Assembly: GCA_958448555.1 (NCBI GenBank)
Contig: CAUDEL010000009.1
Location: forward strand, 5,304 to 69,303
Length of the DNA stretch: 64,000 nucleotides
DNA from: Limiplasma sp958448555
GTDB taxonomy: Bacteria; Bacillota; Clostridia; Christensenellales; Aristaeellaceae
Reading direction: 5' to 3'
Shown here: positions 18,054 through 26,080 of the stretch, one piece after another
Layout of the letters: each line of letters starts with the position of its first letter
Numbering within the stretch: position 1 is the first letter of the stretch
Translations under genes and position numbers: made by a program
Notes under the pieces: model-generated
Seen by the model: only the letters and a program-made list of their open reading frames with translations
What the model was told of the DNA's origin: nothing
The model's database searches: none

Positions 18054-18773
18054 TTACGCTTCTTCGGTCTGGCCTTCATCGTTCATCAGGCCATCATTGT
18101 CATCGCCGGACGCATCCTGTGCAGTCCACAACGCCGGTACAGCGGGCGGTTCCCAGCCGGTCTGCGAGGTATGAGCCTGCTGACAGGTGTACATCGTGCC
18201 GTTTTCGTCCGGATAAGCGACTTCATCGCCAACGATGTAGTCAATGCCCGCAGCCCATACGCGAACGGCATCTTCGGAGATGATCTCCACCTTGCGCCAG
18301 AGCGCAGGCACCAGATCAGGCGTCCAGGTACCTTGCGTGGTGTGATCCTGCAGGCAGCGCCAGAGGAACTCACCAAAGGTATACACATCGCCAACCTTCA
18401 CATCCAGACCCGGCTGCCAGAGTCTGCCCTCCAGAGCAGGCTGGATACGGAGCAGTTCGCTGTCCGTCACGCGCCCGTCTGCCACAGCCAGCCGCAGAAG
18501 CAGGCCGATGGCATTGGGCAGCGCCTCTTCCGCACTCACAGAAACGAAGCGATCCAGCGGAAGGGACTGTACAATCAGGTCATGCGTCAGTTCCATGCCC
18601 TCGGTGATCGCAACCGAGTCGTCAAAGACATAGACCTGTTCTGCCGTCACGCCCGTCAGCTGGAAGCTCTCGCCGCTCAGATCGTAGTGGGTGGCATCCT
18701 TGCGCTTGGCAATAACAAAGGACGAGAAGATCACCATACGGATCTGCCCGCCCAGCGGGATGGCAATATTCAC
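18054..18773 (-). CDS. phage protein with two chitin-binding-like (ChtBD3-type) repeats
   Basis: This 239-aa protein starts at GTG 18773, 7 nt after GGAGG. The N-terminal half resembles tail-associated phage proteins. The C-terminal half has two repeats of the W-x-P-G-x-x-Y/V-x-x-G-D-x-V type: DVKVGDVYTFGEFLWRCLQD and DYIVGDEVAYP..MYTCQQAH. Each ends in a W-x-P....PALW motif. These are typical of carbohydrate-binding type-3-like modules on phage tail or fibre proteins and suggest cell-surface glycan binding. It lies between the fibre gene and the holin. Confidence 0.75.
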   Translation of the reverse strand: MNIAIPLGGQIRMVIFSSFVIAKRKDATHYDLSGESFQLTGVTAEQVYVFDDSVAITEGMELTHDLIVQSLPLDRFVSVSAEEALPNAIGLLLRLAVADGRVTDSELLRIQPALEGRLWQPGLDVKVGDVYTFGEFLWRCLQDHTTQGTWTPDLVPALWRKVEIISEDAVRVWAAGIDYIVGDEVAYPDENGTMYTCQQAHTSQTGWEPPAVPALWTAQDASGDDNDGLMNDEGQTEEA

Positions 18774-18788
18774 TTAAAATCCTCCTTC

Positions 18789-20755
18789 TTAGCCGACAGC
18801 CGTGCTGCCGCTGAATACACATTCGATATAGGGTTCGTAATTGGTGTCCGTACCGCTCATGCGCATGTACGCATTGGAGTAGGTGGACGAACCGAAGTTG
18901 TATGGGATTTCATACAGGCACAGACCGCCGTAGTAGCCGTCTGCCAACCCCTGCACTGCATCCACCGGAATGGAGAACGTAACCTGCTTGTCTCGACCGA
19001 TGGTGCCGATTGCACCGAAGTTTTTGGAAATACTCGGCGTACCGCTGGCGGAAGTGTTGCTGATCGCACACAGGTAGACGCTCTTCGCTGCGCTGGAGCC
19101 AGAGCCGGTCTTGCGGTGAAGCGTAAGCGTCGCGCTCTTGACTGTACACCCCGACAGCAGATTCTGCGCGTTGCTGAACCACATGCAGCCTCTGTTCCAG
19201 TTCAGGGACGAGTTGTAGCCGCTGTCGTAGTACACGCCCTGAATGACATCCAGCGTATCGGTTCGCCAGCTGCCGCGCCACGATTTGGTAGTGGTTGCGT
19301 ACAGAATGCCGGTTTCATCAGGCGTGACGGTCGGAATGGCTGTGTCGTAATCGGTTGTGACGCTGTTTGCATACAGAAGCCCGTTTTCACCCGTGCCTCT
19401 GCTGCCCGCAGGAACCGTGCCGCTGGCAATAATAAGGCTGGCGTAGGAAACCATCGCCCAGCTGCAGGAGCCGCAGCAGTCCTTCACATTGCCTTGTGCC
19501 AGATAGCATTCCAATCCCTGCAAAGCATTGTACAGACCGCAGTTGTACAGGAAAACATGAGAGGAGCGGGCATATACGGAGTCGTATGTGATGGCGTTGG
19601 CGTCGAGCGTACAGCCGCTGAACTCCACGAAGTGGCACTTGGTAACCTCGCAAAGATACGGCTGGCGGTTGCTTCCGTTTAGCGTTCTGCTTTCACGAAG
19701 GTATAGATTCTGGAAGCAGACATGGGCAAAGCAGCCATGAACCTTGATGTAGCTGTTGAGGATACTGTTTTCGCCGTAGCCGTAGATCGTCAGCTTGCCC
19801 GGGTCGGAGATGCCGCGGATTACAACGCCGGAGGGTTCGTAAGTTTCCCAGCCCCACGGCAGATAGATGGTCACGTCATTGGGCAGGAATCTGTTGTTCA
19901 GCGTCTGAACAGCCTCGCTCAGCGAACGGAAGTCCGTTTCTGTGGGCGTCTCAATGGATGGTTCTACCCACAGCCGGGAAGAACCGGCATAGGACTGTGC
20001 TACGGAGTCAGAGATAACCTCATCCGCATAAAGCTGTTTGAAACCGACGTTGCCGTTGGCGCTCATTTCCATGAGTACGTTTTCATTGTCGCCGGGATCG
20101 AGCAGCTGAAGCAGAAAGTTCTCCGTTGTAATTGCCACGTTGTTGGGGCCAATGGTGATGCCGCTGGCCTTGACCTCCTGCGCACCTGCCGCCACCCATG
20201 TGCTTCCCGTATATCGTTTGAGCAGGTTCGGGCTTACCGAGGTGTCCAGCCAGAGCATGTTGGTGTACAGAGTTGTGGGCGCAGTCGAACCACGGTAGAC
20301 CTTCTCGGAATTGTAAGTGGACGTGGAAACCTTGAGTGCAATGCTGCTGGCATTCTGGGTGATACGGCTTTCAGCGTTGCTCATACGGCTGGAAAGACCA
20401 TAAATGTCCTCGGGCGCAGCACTCCAGTCTGTCCATGTTTCTGATGTTTCGACTTTGAAATTGCGGAACTCGACTGTACCGGTGCAACCCTTCTGCGAGG
20501 CAGTACCGATATACGCATAAGCAACGCTGATCGGATTATAGCCGGAGAAGTTATATACGCCGTAGGTCATATGCACCCAGTCGCTGTCGGTGGCAGCAAA
20601 GTTTGCATCGCTTGTGCGCAGATAAAAGCCGCGTCCGGTGGTGGAAACAGTCGTGCCATCCGCCCCGTAGAGGTTGTAGTAAATCCAGAAACCGGAATAC
20701 ACACCTGCAGTCGAGGCGGCGGAGGCGTCAATGTTGGTACCATCCGCAGCAGATT
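18789..20755 (-). pseudogene. phage tail/fibre protein, 5' truncated
   Basis: About 655 residues remain of a baseplate/tail fibre protein. They comprise a beta-rich N-terminal part, a short coiled stretch (GLSSRMSNAESRITQNASSI), an LWLDTS..LLKRYTGSTW block common in tail proteins, a receptor-type beta-helix-like middle rich in Cys and Asn, and a C-terminal beta-sandwich. The frame runs through about 20755 into sequence that belongs to the oppositely oriented ATPase gene, and no start codon with a ribosome site is found. The 5' part was lost at a rearrangement junction. Confidence 0.75.
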
Positions 20756-21722
20756 TGAATCTTTGCAAAGCCAGTATACTTCGGATATGGAACGACTCGC
20801 CTTCATTGCTGATGCAGAAGCTGCTGGCACCGATGTACCTACACCGCATCAATGCCCCTTCTGCAATGCAGAGATTGCGATTGACAATGCTGAACCGCTA
20901 TTTACAGCCACCCTGCAGGAACTCACACATATCAAATCCCATCTTGCAGAACTGCGAATTGCGTCATCAGACATTGATGCAAAGAGAAGTGTGCTGTCTG
21001 CCGAAGTACAGCGGCTGGAGGATCGCCGCAGTGAAATCGATCAGCTGATTTCTTCTACGCTGTCGCCGAGAATTCCTGCTCTGAAAGAACAGCTTCGGCA
21101 GTATACGCTGATCGCTCAGCGTGCTCAAGAAATTAAGACAATAAAGGCAGAAAAGACGCGCTACGAAGCCGACTTGTATACGCGACAGAGAGAACTGGAA
21201 GAAACCGAAAACCGGCCCAATTATGATATCAAAGCCGAATACGGATTCGATATATTCCAGATGATTCAGGAAAAGCTTTCTGAGATCTTGAAAGCAATTC
21301 AATTCCCGGGAGCAGCTTCAGCCAGACTAAACAGTGATACGTTTGATATCGAAGTTGGCGGAAAGCAGAAGGCTAATGTCATGGGTGGAGGCTTCTGCGG
21401 AATCCTGAACTCCGTCGTTCTTCTTGCAATTCGTGAGGTTCTGTATGAATCCGGCGCACATACGCCAGGTATTCTTTTGCTGGACTCTGCGCTTACGCAG
21501 CTTTCAGAAACGCAATACGGAAAAAATTCTAATGTGATCCGTGATTCTTTCATCAAGTACCTGCTTGACCATCAGGAAAGCGGGCAAGTCATTTTTATCG
21601 ACCAAAAAGAGAAAATGCCCACATGGCTCGGTGCGAACTCGCAATGCAAATATCACGAATTCACCAAGTCGCGTGAGCAAGGGCGGTATGGCCTGCTTAC
21701 CGATGTTTATGACGAGGAATAA
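20756..21722 (+). pseudogene. C-terminal fragment of an SMC/Rad50-like ATPase
   Basis: The frame carries the C-terminal half of a coiled-coil ATPase. It has a CxxC hook-like motif (HQCPFCNAEI) and a long coiled coil (about 100-210). An ABC-signature-like GGGFCGILNSVV is followed by a Walker-B-like GILLLDSALTQLSE with D-loop and a switch strand VIFIDQKE. The N-terminal Walker A half is missing because the sequence upstream of about 20755 is the antisense of the tail gene. ATPases of this shape occur in several phage-defence and DNA-repair systems. The family cannot be fixed without a search. It is followed 17 nt later by a small HTH gene. Confidence 0.7.
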
Positions 21723-21739
21723 TCCACCGGAGGGAACCA

Positions 21740-21943
21740 TTGAAAATCAGCTACAAAAAATTATGGCATCTTCTTATTGATCGCGGCCTGAATAAACAGG
21801 ATCTTCGCCGTATGACAGGTATTAGTACTGCATCCATCGCCAAGTTAGGCAAGGGCGAGAACATTACAACAGACATACTGGTAAAAATCTGTGAAGCCCT
21901 TGACTGTGATGTCACGGACATTATGGAACTCGTAGACAAATAA
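21740..21943 (+). CDS. small XRE-type regulator (restriction/defence-associated kind)
   Basis: This 67-aa protein starts at TTG 21740 after CGGAGGG. It is a single Cro/C1 domain: LWHLLIDRGLNKQDLRRMTG, then ISTASIAKLGKGENITTDIL, VKICEALDCDVTDIMEL. Proteins of this exact plan often regulate or accompany DNA methyltransferase and restriction genes in Firmicutes. Here the partner would be the truncated ATPase just upstream, so the pair may be what remains of a defence island. No methylase is in sight. Confidence 0.8.
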   Translation: MKISYKKLWHLLIDRGLNKQDLRRMTGISTASIAKLGKGENITTDILVKICEALDCDVTDIMELVDK

Positions 21944-22043
21944 AAAGGAACATAAAGAGCAGCGGTATGAAAAGAGATATCACTGCTCTTTGAATACCCA
22001 AAGAATAGATGCCGTTACCCCAAAATACATTTGCACCCAAAAA

Positions 22044-22112
22044 CAAAACGAAAGGGCTATTCGACAAAACGAAAGCCCTAATGTCAAAACGAAAGCCTGA
22101 GCAATCGTTTTG
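22044..22112. repeat. three phased direct repeats with an inverted partner
   Basis: CAAAACGAAAG occurs at 22044-22054, 22065-22075 and 22085-22095. The repeats are 20-21 bp apart, so all three lie on the same face of the helix. An inverted half, CGTTTTG, is at 22106-22112. This is the style of iterons, integrase arm sites or cooperative operators. Confidence 0.75.
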
Positions 22113-22115
22113 TTA

Positions 22116-22145
22116 TGCACCCACCGAGGAGAGTGGGTGCATTTT
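22116..22145 (+). terminator. rho-independent terminator after the small HTH gene
   Basis: The stem is TGCACCCAC (22116-22124) with GTGGGTGCA (22133-22141), followed by TTTT. It would end plus-strand transcripts of the ATPase fragment and the HTH gene. Between here and the tRNA terminator (22146-22266) I see no gene, only an imperfect echo of the GGGTGCATTTTCCG segment near 22224. Confidence 0.75.
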
Positions 22146-22267
22146 CCGTATTCGGTTTTTCAACAGGATTCCGGGTGGAAATCGATGGTGACGGTATAGG
22201 ACGGAACTAATGCAAATTCCCGGGTGCATTTGCCGTTTCGCATTAGGTTTCTGCAAGAACATAAAGA

Positions 22268-22305
22268 AAAGGACTGAAACCTTGTATCAAAGTTTCAGTC
22301 CTTTT
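22268..22305 (-). terminator. terminator directly after tRNA-Ser(GCU)
   Basis: AAAGGACTGAAAC and GTTTCAGTCCTTT form a 13-bp stem ending one base from the tRNA CCA, followed by a T-rich stretch on the minus strand. It is also usable on the plus strand (CTTTTA). Confidence 0.8.
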
Positions 22306-22306
22306 A

Positions 22307-22397
22307 TGGCGGAGAAGGAGGGATTTGAACCCTCGCTGCGGTTTCCCACACTACTCCCTTAGCAGGGGAGCCCCTTCGGCCACTTGGGTACTTCTCC
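22307..22397 (-). tRNA. tRNA-Ser (anticodon GCU)
   Basis: The reverse strand folds into a class II tRNA. It has acceptor GGAGAAG, anticodon loop within CTCCCCTGCTAAGGGAG (GCU), a long serine-type variable arm, a T arm with GGTTCAAATCC, and an encoded CCA. The prophage remnant lies directly on its 3' side. Confidence 0.96.
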
Positions 22398-22441
22398 ACG
22401 TTGCCGGTCAATCGAAGGCGAACGAACGTCATATAAGGAAC

Positions 22442-22530
22442 TGGCGGAGAGAGAGGGATTCGAACCCCCGGTACCTTTCGGTATCACTGGTTTTCAAGAC
22501 CAGCGCCATCAACCGCTCGGCCATCTCTCC
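22442..22530 (-). tRNA. tRNA-Ser (anticodon UGA)
   Basis: The reverse strand gives acceptor GGAGAGA, anticodon stem-loop CTGGTCTTGAAAACCAG (UGA), a long variable arm, a T arm with GGTTCGAATCC, and an encoded CCA. It lies 44 bp upstream of tRNA-Ser(GCU), probably in one transcript. Confidence 0.96.
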
Positions 22531-22706
22531 CCATAGGAACCAGCAGAAGTGATTATAGCATGTTTCCCCTTCCCAGTCAATCATTTTTTGCAGGCACAAA
22601 AACTTTTCTTTTGTCTGCAAAGCCCGTGGGCGTCGCTTGACATCGCTAAGGCGCGAGCCTAGAATGTGTCTGTGACAGTTTGTATGAGGAAAGGCGGTAA
22701 TGGGTC

Positions 22707-23117
22707 ATGGGTCAGCCTGTGCTTCTGTGTTATCATATCGAGGGCGAAAAGTTCAAAAAGCTCCGTCTGGCGGCCATGCGTTTTAAAATTCGTGTGCGGC
22801 CGGTGCGCCCGGAGGAATATGGCCAGACGCTCGCGGCGCTCTGCGCGATGGAGCCGCCGTCGGATCGTCCCGCGCCAACTCGCACCTTTGAGGAGGAAAT
22901 GCTGGTGATGGCTGATTTTCCCCCTGCCGTCACCATGCCATTTTTGCAGTCGTTCCGCCGTCTGGGCATCCCGCCGATCGCGCTGAAGGCCGTCCTGACG
23001 CCGACCAACAGCGCATGGGATTCGCTCAGGCTTCATGATGAGCTCTCCAGCGAGCGCGCCGCGCTGGCGCAGGGCAGCCGCCCCGCCCATGAGGCGCCTT
23101 CTTCAACGGATGCATAA
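22707..23117 (+). CDS. DUF3783-type protein
   Basis: This 136-aa protein contains the hallmark of the DUF3783 family: an MVMADFPP-like strand, FRRLGIPPIALKAVLTPTN, then W and a charged tail. The N-terminal region (RVRPVRPEEYGQTLAALCAM) matches the VxPV-x-x-x-x-x-GQTL pattern of that family. GAGGAAAGG lies upstream. The role of the family is unknown. It is likely a single-gene unit ending in the hairpin region at 23122. Confidence 0.75.
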   Translation: MGQPVLLCYHIEGEKFKKLRLAAMRFKIRVRPVRPEEYGQTLAALCAMEPPSDRPAPTRTFEEEMLVMADFPPAVTMPFLQSFRRLGIPPIALKAVLTPTNSAWDSLRLHDELSSERAALAQGSRPAHEAPSSTDA

Positions 23118-23121
23118 AAGA

Positions 23122-23378
23122 AGGGACTGCCGACGAGCAGTCCCTCAGCGTGTCGGAAAAGCTCGCCTGCGGCGATCTTTTCCGACAGGTATGCGCCGTT
23201 TCCCTCTCGCCCCTGCGGGGCTCCCGGGCGGGAAACGGCGTAAGGAAACCTTGCTTTGCAAGGCTTCCGAACCCACCGCGCATGTCGCTGGGTTCGGATT
23301 TCATTCGGAGGGCTACGGCCCTCCGAACCTCCCATAAGGTTTTTTGACAGACTGAGGGACTGCCGACGAGCAGTCCCT
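23122..23378. mobile_element. structured intergenic element inside a duplicated terminator (copy 1)
   Basis: An exact 24-nt direct repeat (23122-23145 and 23355-23378), each copy a terminator hairpin GGGACTGC-loop-GCAGTCCC, flanks a 209-nt insert. The left copy follows an A-run (AAAAGA) and the right copy is followed by TTTTT, as if one bidirectional terminator had been split by an insertion. The insert carries successive perfect hairpins (23152-23161/23177-23186; 23194-23204/23230-23240; more near 23250, 23270 and 23310). Its inverted ends are CAGCGTGTCGGAAAA and CAGTCTGTCAAAAAA, the second read from the right side. It lies between convergent genes and has no coding capacity. Confidence 0.6.
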
Positions 23379-23389
23379 TTTTCAATCTA

Positions 23390-24127
23390 TCAGACGCCGT
23401 AGCGCTCAAGGAGCTTTAAGGCGCGGTCGGGGTAATTGGTGATGATGCGGTCCGCGCCGGCGGAAATGACGTCTTTCAGCTTCTTTTCGTCGTTGACCGT
23501 CCAGGGATTGACCTCAAGGCCCACCGCATGCGCCGCCTCGCACTCGCCGCCAGGCACCAGCACCTCGGAGAAGTGCGGATGAAGCGCGTCCATGCCCAGA
23601 GAAACCGCATACTCCCAGGGCCTGACCATGGTACATTCGTACAGCAGGCCACAGCGCAGGCTTTTGTCCAGGGCCTTGAGACGAAGCATGCTGTAGTGGT
23701 TAAAGGACGAGAAGATCAGTCGCTCCAGCATACCTTCCTTCGCGGCTTCCTCTACGCAGCGGCGCTCGAGGTCCGGATAGTCAATCAGGCTGTTTTTCAG
23801 CTCCACATTCACATGAAGCCCGGTGGGCGCCAGAAGCTGCAGGACCTCCCGGAAGGTTGGGATGGTCGCGTTGGTATATTCGGGGAATGTCTTGTTAAAG
23901 CGCAGGGCTTTGAGCTCGCTCAAGGTCATTTCGGCGATGAGGCCGGTGCCGTTTGAGCAGCGGTTGACGGTTTCATCGTGGGCGACCACCAGACAGCCGT
24001 CCGCAGTGATGTGCACGTCCAGTTCCACGCCGTAGGCGCCCTGCTTTGCGGCAAGCTCAAACGCCTCCAACGTATTTTCCGGCGCATAGCCCGAGGCGCC
24101 CCGGTGTGCATAGATGTACTGTTTCAT
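23390..24127 (-). CDS. cytosolic glycerophosphodiester phosphodiesterase
   Basis: This 245-aa GDPD has AHRGASGYAPENT near the start (His/Arg and Glu of the active site), GVELDVHITADG (metal-binding Glu/Asp) and VVAHDETVNR. An ELKN strand follows in the TIM barrel, and NPWTVNDE lies near the end. There is no signal peptide, so it acts inside the cell. It hydrolyses glycerophosphodiesters to glycerol-3-phosphate and the alcohol. It is the last gene of the eut operon, 24 bp after eutT. A plausible substrate is glycerophosphoethanolamine, which would feed ethanolamine to EutBC; the placement is seen, the substrate is inferred. Confidence 0.9.
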   Translation of the reverse strand: MKQYIYAHRGASGYAPENTLEAFELAAKQGAYGVELDVHITADGCLVVAHDETVNRCSNGTGLIAEMTLSELKALRFNKTFPEYTNATIPTFREVLQLLAPTGLHVNVELKNSLIDYPDLERRCVEEAAKEGMLERLIFSSFNHYSMLRLKALDKSLRCGLLYECTMVRPWEYAVSLGMDALHPHFSEVLVPGGECEAAHAVGLEVNPWTVNDEKKLKDVISAGADRIITNYPDRALKLLERYGV

Positions 24128-24151
24128 GCCTTTCTCCCTTTCTGTGACCTG

Positions 24152-24805
24152 TTATCTTCCTTGCGCGCCCGTCGCGGCGCGAAGCTGCAAAAGATAAAAA
24201 TAGCTTGAAAGCCGATTCAGCGCCAGAATACAGTCCTCGTGGCGAAGTCTGACGCCGTCCTGCCAGGCCGCGATGGCGGCAAGCTCCGTCTCCCGGGCGG
24301 CGGCGCGCAGGCGGTTCATCTGTGCCGCCAGCATGCCCTGCTCAGGCGCGGGCAGAAGATGGCCGGACAGGCCGAAGTTCTCGGGATGGTGGGAACCCCG
24401 GTGGACCTCCTCCGCCCCCATGCCGCCCAGCGTCCATGGCGGAAGAGGCGCATCCTTGACATCGGCGGCCAGAATCTGCCTCACCAGCGTCAGCGCGTCG
24501 CCCAGCAGGGCGCGCCATGCGGGATCGCACGGGACCATCGCCACCAGGATCTCGCTTTCGAGCGAGTCCAGCTTTCCACGCAGGACGATGCGTGGATGCG
24601 TTTTGGCGACCATCTCCCGGCTGTTGAGGTGCGTCATGTGCTCCGGCTTCGCCCCCTTGAGCGTCCCTTCGCCGCCGTAGAGCTTCAGCTCCCGGAGGTA
24701 CTGCTCCGCCAATGGCGTCAGACGGCAGTCCGCAGGCAGGGTAAAGCTCGCCGGAACGCCTCCCGCAAAGCTGTCCCGCAGCTCCTGCTCGGTAATGTAT
24801 CGCAT
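24152..24805 (-). CDS. eutT: ethanolamine-utilization corrinoid adenosyltransferase
   Basis: This 217-aa protein matches EutT, which makes adenosylcobalamin from ATP and cobalamin for ethanolamine ammonia-lyase. Visible family blocks are ITEQELRD at the start, AKPEHMTHLNSREMVAKTHP, IVLRGKLDSLESEIL and a helical C-terminus with LNRLSSYFYLLQLRA (adenosyltransferase-like). The CCxxC metal site reported for the enterobacterial enzyme is not present here. It lies between the BMC shell gene and the GDPD gene in the eut operon. The ATG at 24805 has GGAAAGGGG upstream. Confidence 0.85.
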   Translation of the reverse strand: MRYITEQELRDSFAGGVPASFTLPADCRLTPLAEQYLRELKLYGGEGTLKGAKPEHMTHLNSREMVAKTHPRIVLRGKLDSLESEILVAMVPCDPAWRALLGDALTLVRQILAADVKDAPLPPWTLGGMGAEEVHRGSHHPENFGLSGHLLPAPEQGMLAAQMNRLRAAARETELAAIAAWQDGVRLRHEDCILALNRLSSYFYLLQLRAATGAQGR

Positions 24806-24829
24806 GTTCGAAGGCCCCTTTCCTTTCGC

Positions 24830-25369
24830 TTACCGCCCGTCCTCGCAGCCGAGATGGCGCGCCAGCGCCTCCACAAGCCGCTCCTTGGCCGCGGTGCGAA
24901 TCGCTCCCGGCGTCATTTCAAAGCCCTCCAGTTCCCAGGCGTACCGCCTGAGATCGGCAAGCCGCCAGGCGCGAAGCTCCTTTAGGGAGGGGACCTCCTT
25001 TTTCTCCATCGCCAGCAGCTCGCGCCGCCCGCCCTCGCAGCCGCCGCAGCTCACGCAGCCGCCCTGATAGCGCTTGCCTGGTCCCACGGAGGGATCGGAG
25101 GCCAGCATGCAAAACACCTCCGGCATCGCGCGCGGGATCACATGCGCGCTGAACACCTTGCCCACGCGCTGCGCGGCCGCCGCGCCCGCGTCCACCGCGG
25201 ACTGCACGGCGGCAACCTCGCCTTCAAAGCGCACCATCACCAGCCCGCCGCGCACGTAATCCGTGCCCAACAGCCGAACCTGCGCCGCCTTGAGCCCCGC
25301 ATCCGCGGCCTCGATGGCCGACACCAGGCCGATGGTTTCGATCATTCCAAGGGCCGTCACGCTTGACAT
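24830..25369 (-). CDS. BMC shell protein with Cys-motif and SAP-like C-terminal extension (EutK/PduK-like)
   Basis: This 179-aa protein has one BMC domain (about 1-90; ALGMIETIGLVSAIEAADAG, LLGTDYVRGGLVMVRFEGEV). A linker with CVSCGGC (Cys-x2-Cys-x2-Cys) follows. The C-terminal helical extension (about 128-176) has spacing like SAP/Rho-N nucleic-acid-binding folds (ADLRRYAWEL..KERLVEALARHL). Shell paralogues with such tails include EutK (DNA-binding tail) and PduT/GrpU (iron-sulfur). The Cys motif could hold a metal cluster; that is inference. It lies between eutL and eutT. Confidence 0.85.
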   Translation of the reverse strand: MSSVTALGMIETIGLVSAIEAADAGLKAAQVRLLGTDYVRGGLVMVRFEGEVAAVQSAVDAGAAAAQRVGKVFSAHVIPRAMPEVFCMLASDPSVGPGKRYQGGCVSCGGCEGGRRELLAMEKKEVPSLKELRAWRLADLRRYAWELEGFEMTPGAIRTAAKERLVEALARHLGCEDGR

Positions 25370-25392
25370 AGGCCGTTTCCTTTCTCAACACG

Positions 25393-26061
25393 TCATTGGT
25401 TTCCAGAAAGCGTCTCGATGGGCCGCCCGGCCACGTCGATCACCGCCCGCGCGAACGCGTCGCACGCCGCCTGGCAGTCCGACTGGCTGCCGGTGAGCAG
25501 CGCGCCGCCGAAGTTGGTCGGCGACGGCGGGCCGTAGAAGGCGCACACCTGCACCTGTGCCACCTTGAGCGCCTTGTCCAGCGCATAGACGCTTTCCAGC
25601 GGCGGGGCGATGAGGTAGGCAAGCGGCGAGCCCTCGGGGATGCCGCAGGAGGCGGACAGATAGCTGCCCGTGCGCGAGATGCAGTGCGCGAAATACACGA
25701 CGCTGTCGTCATCATTGGCTGAATAGAAGCTGGCCTCCTGCTCGATCACGCGCCGCGCGGCCAGAAGGCCGCTTTCGACCTCGGCGGGCGTCTCCCCGGC
25801 CAGGATTCCCAGAAACTCGCCGGCCAGGGCCGTGTTGGCGTTGGCCGCCCCCGCATACATGGACTGCGCGTAGACCACGCGGACGCTGGCCTTCTTGGTA
25901 GCCTCGTCCAGCGCCGTATAGCCCACGTCGTCACTGTCACAGGTGATGAGTCCCAGCGCCTGCTCGCCGGCCTCCAGCCCGAGCCGCACCTTGAGCCCCG
26001 CGTCCGCACGCGGGATCAGCCGCATGGCGAGCACCCGGGCGGGCATGCGGTCGCCCAGCAT
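25393..26061 (-). CDS. eutL: microcompartment shell protein EutL (tandem BMC)
   Basis: This 222-aa protein is a trimeric tandem-BMC shell protein. It shows ALGLITCDSDDVGYTALDEA, TKKASVRVVYAQSMYAGAAN and SFYSANDDDSVVYFAHCIS, then AYLIAPPLESVYALDKALKV near the end, all typical of EutL. EutL forms a gated pore in the ethanolamine microcompartment shell. Its ribosome site is AAAGGAGGGGG. It directly follows eutC. No EutM/EutN-type hexamer or pentamer genes are in this operon. Confidence 0.93.
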   Translation of the reverse strand: MLGDRMPARVLAMRLIPRADAGLKVRLGLEAGEQALGLITCDSDDVGYTALDEATKKASVRVVYAQSMYAGAANANTALAGEFLGILAGETPAEVESGLLAARRVIEQEASFYSANDDDSVVYFAHCISRTGSYLSASCGIPEGSPLAYLIAPPLESVYALDKALKVAQVQVCAFYGPPSPTNFGGALLTGSQSDCQAACDAFARAVIDVAGRPIETLSGNQ

Positions 26062-26080
26062 AGGCCCCCTCCTTTCCAGA

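Noticed and set aside
22044..22112. CRISPR-like array from the CAAAACGAAAG repeats
   Set aside because: The repeats are only 11 nt with 9-10-nt spacers, and there are only three units. This is far from CRISPR geometry, and no cas gene is present.
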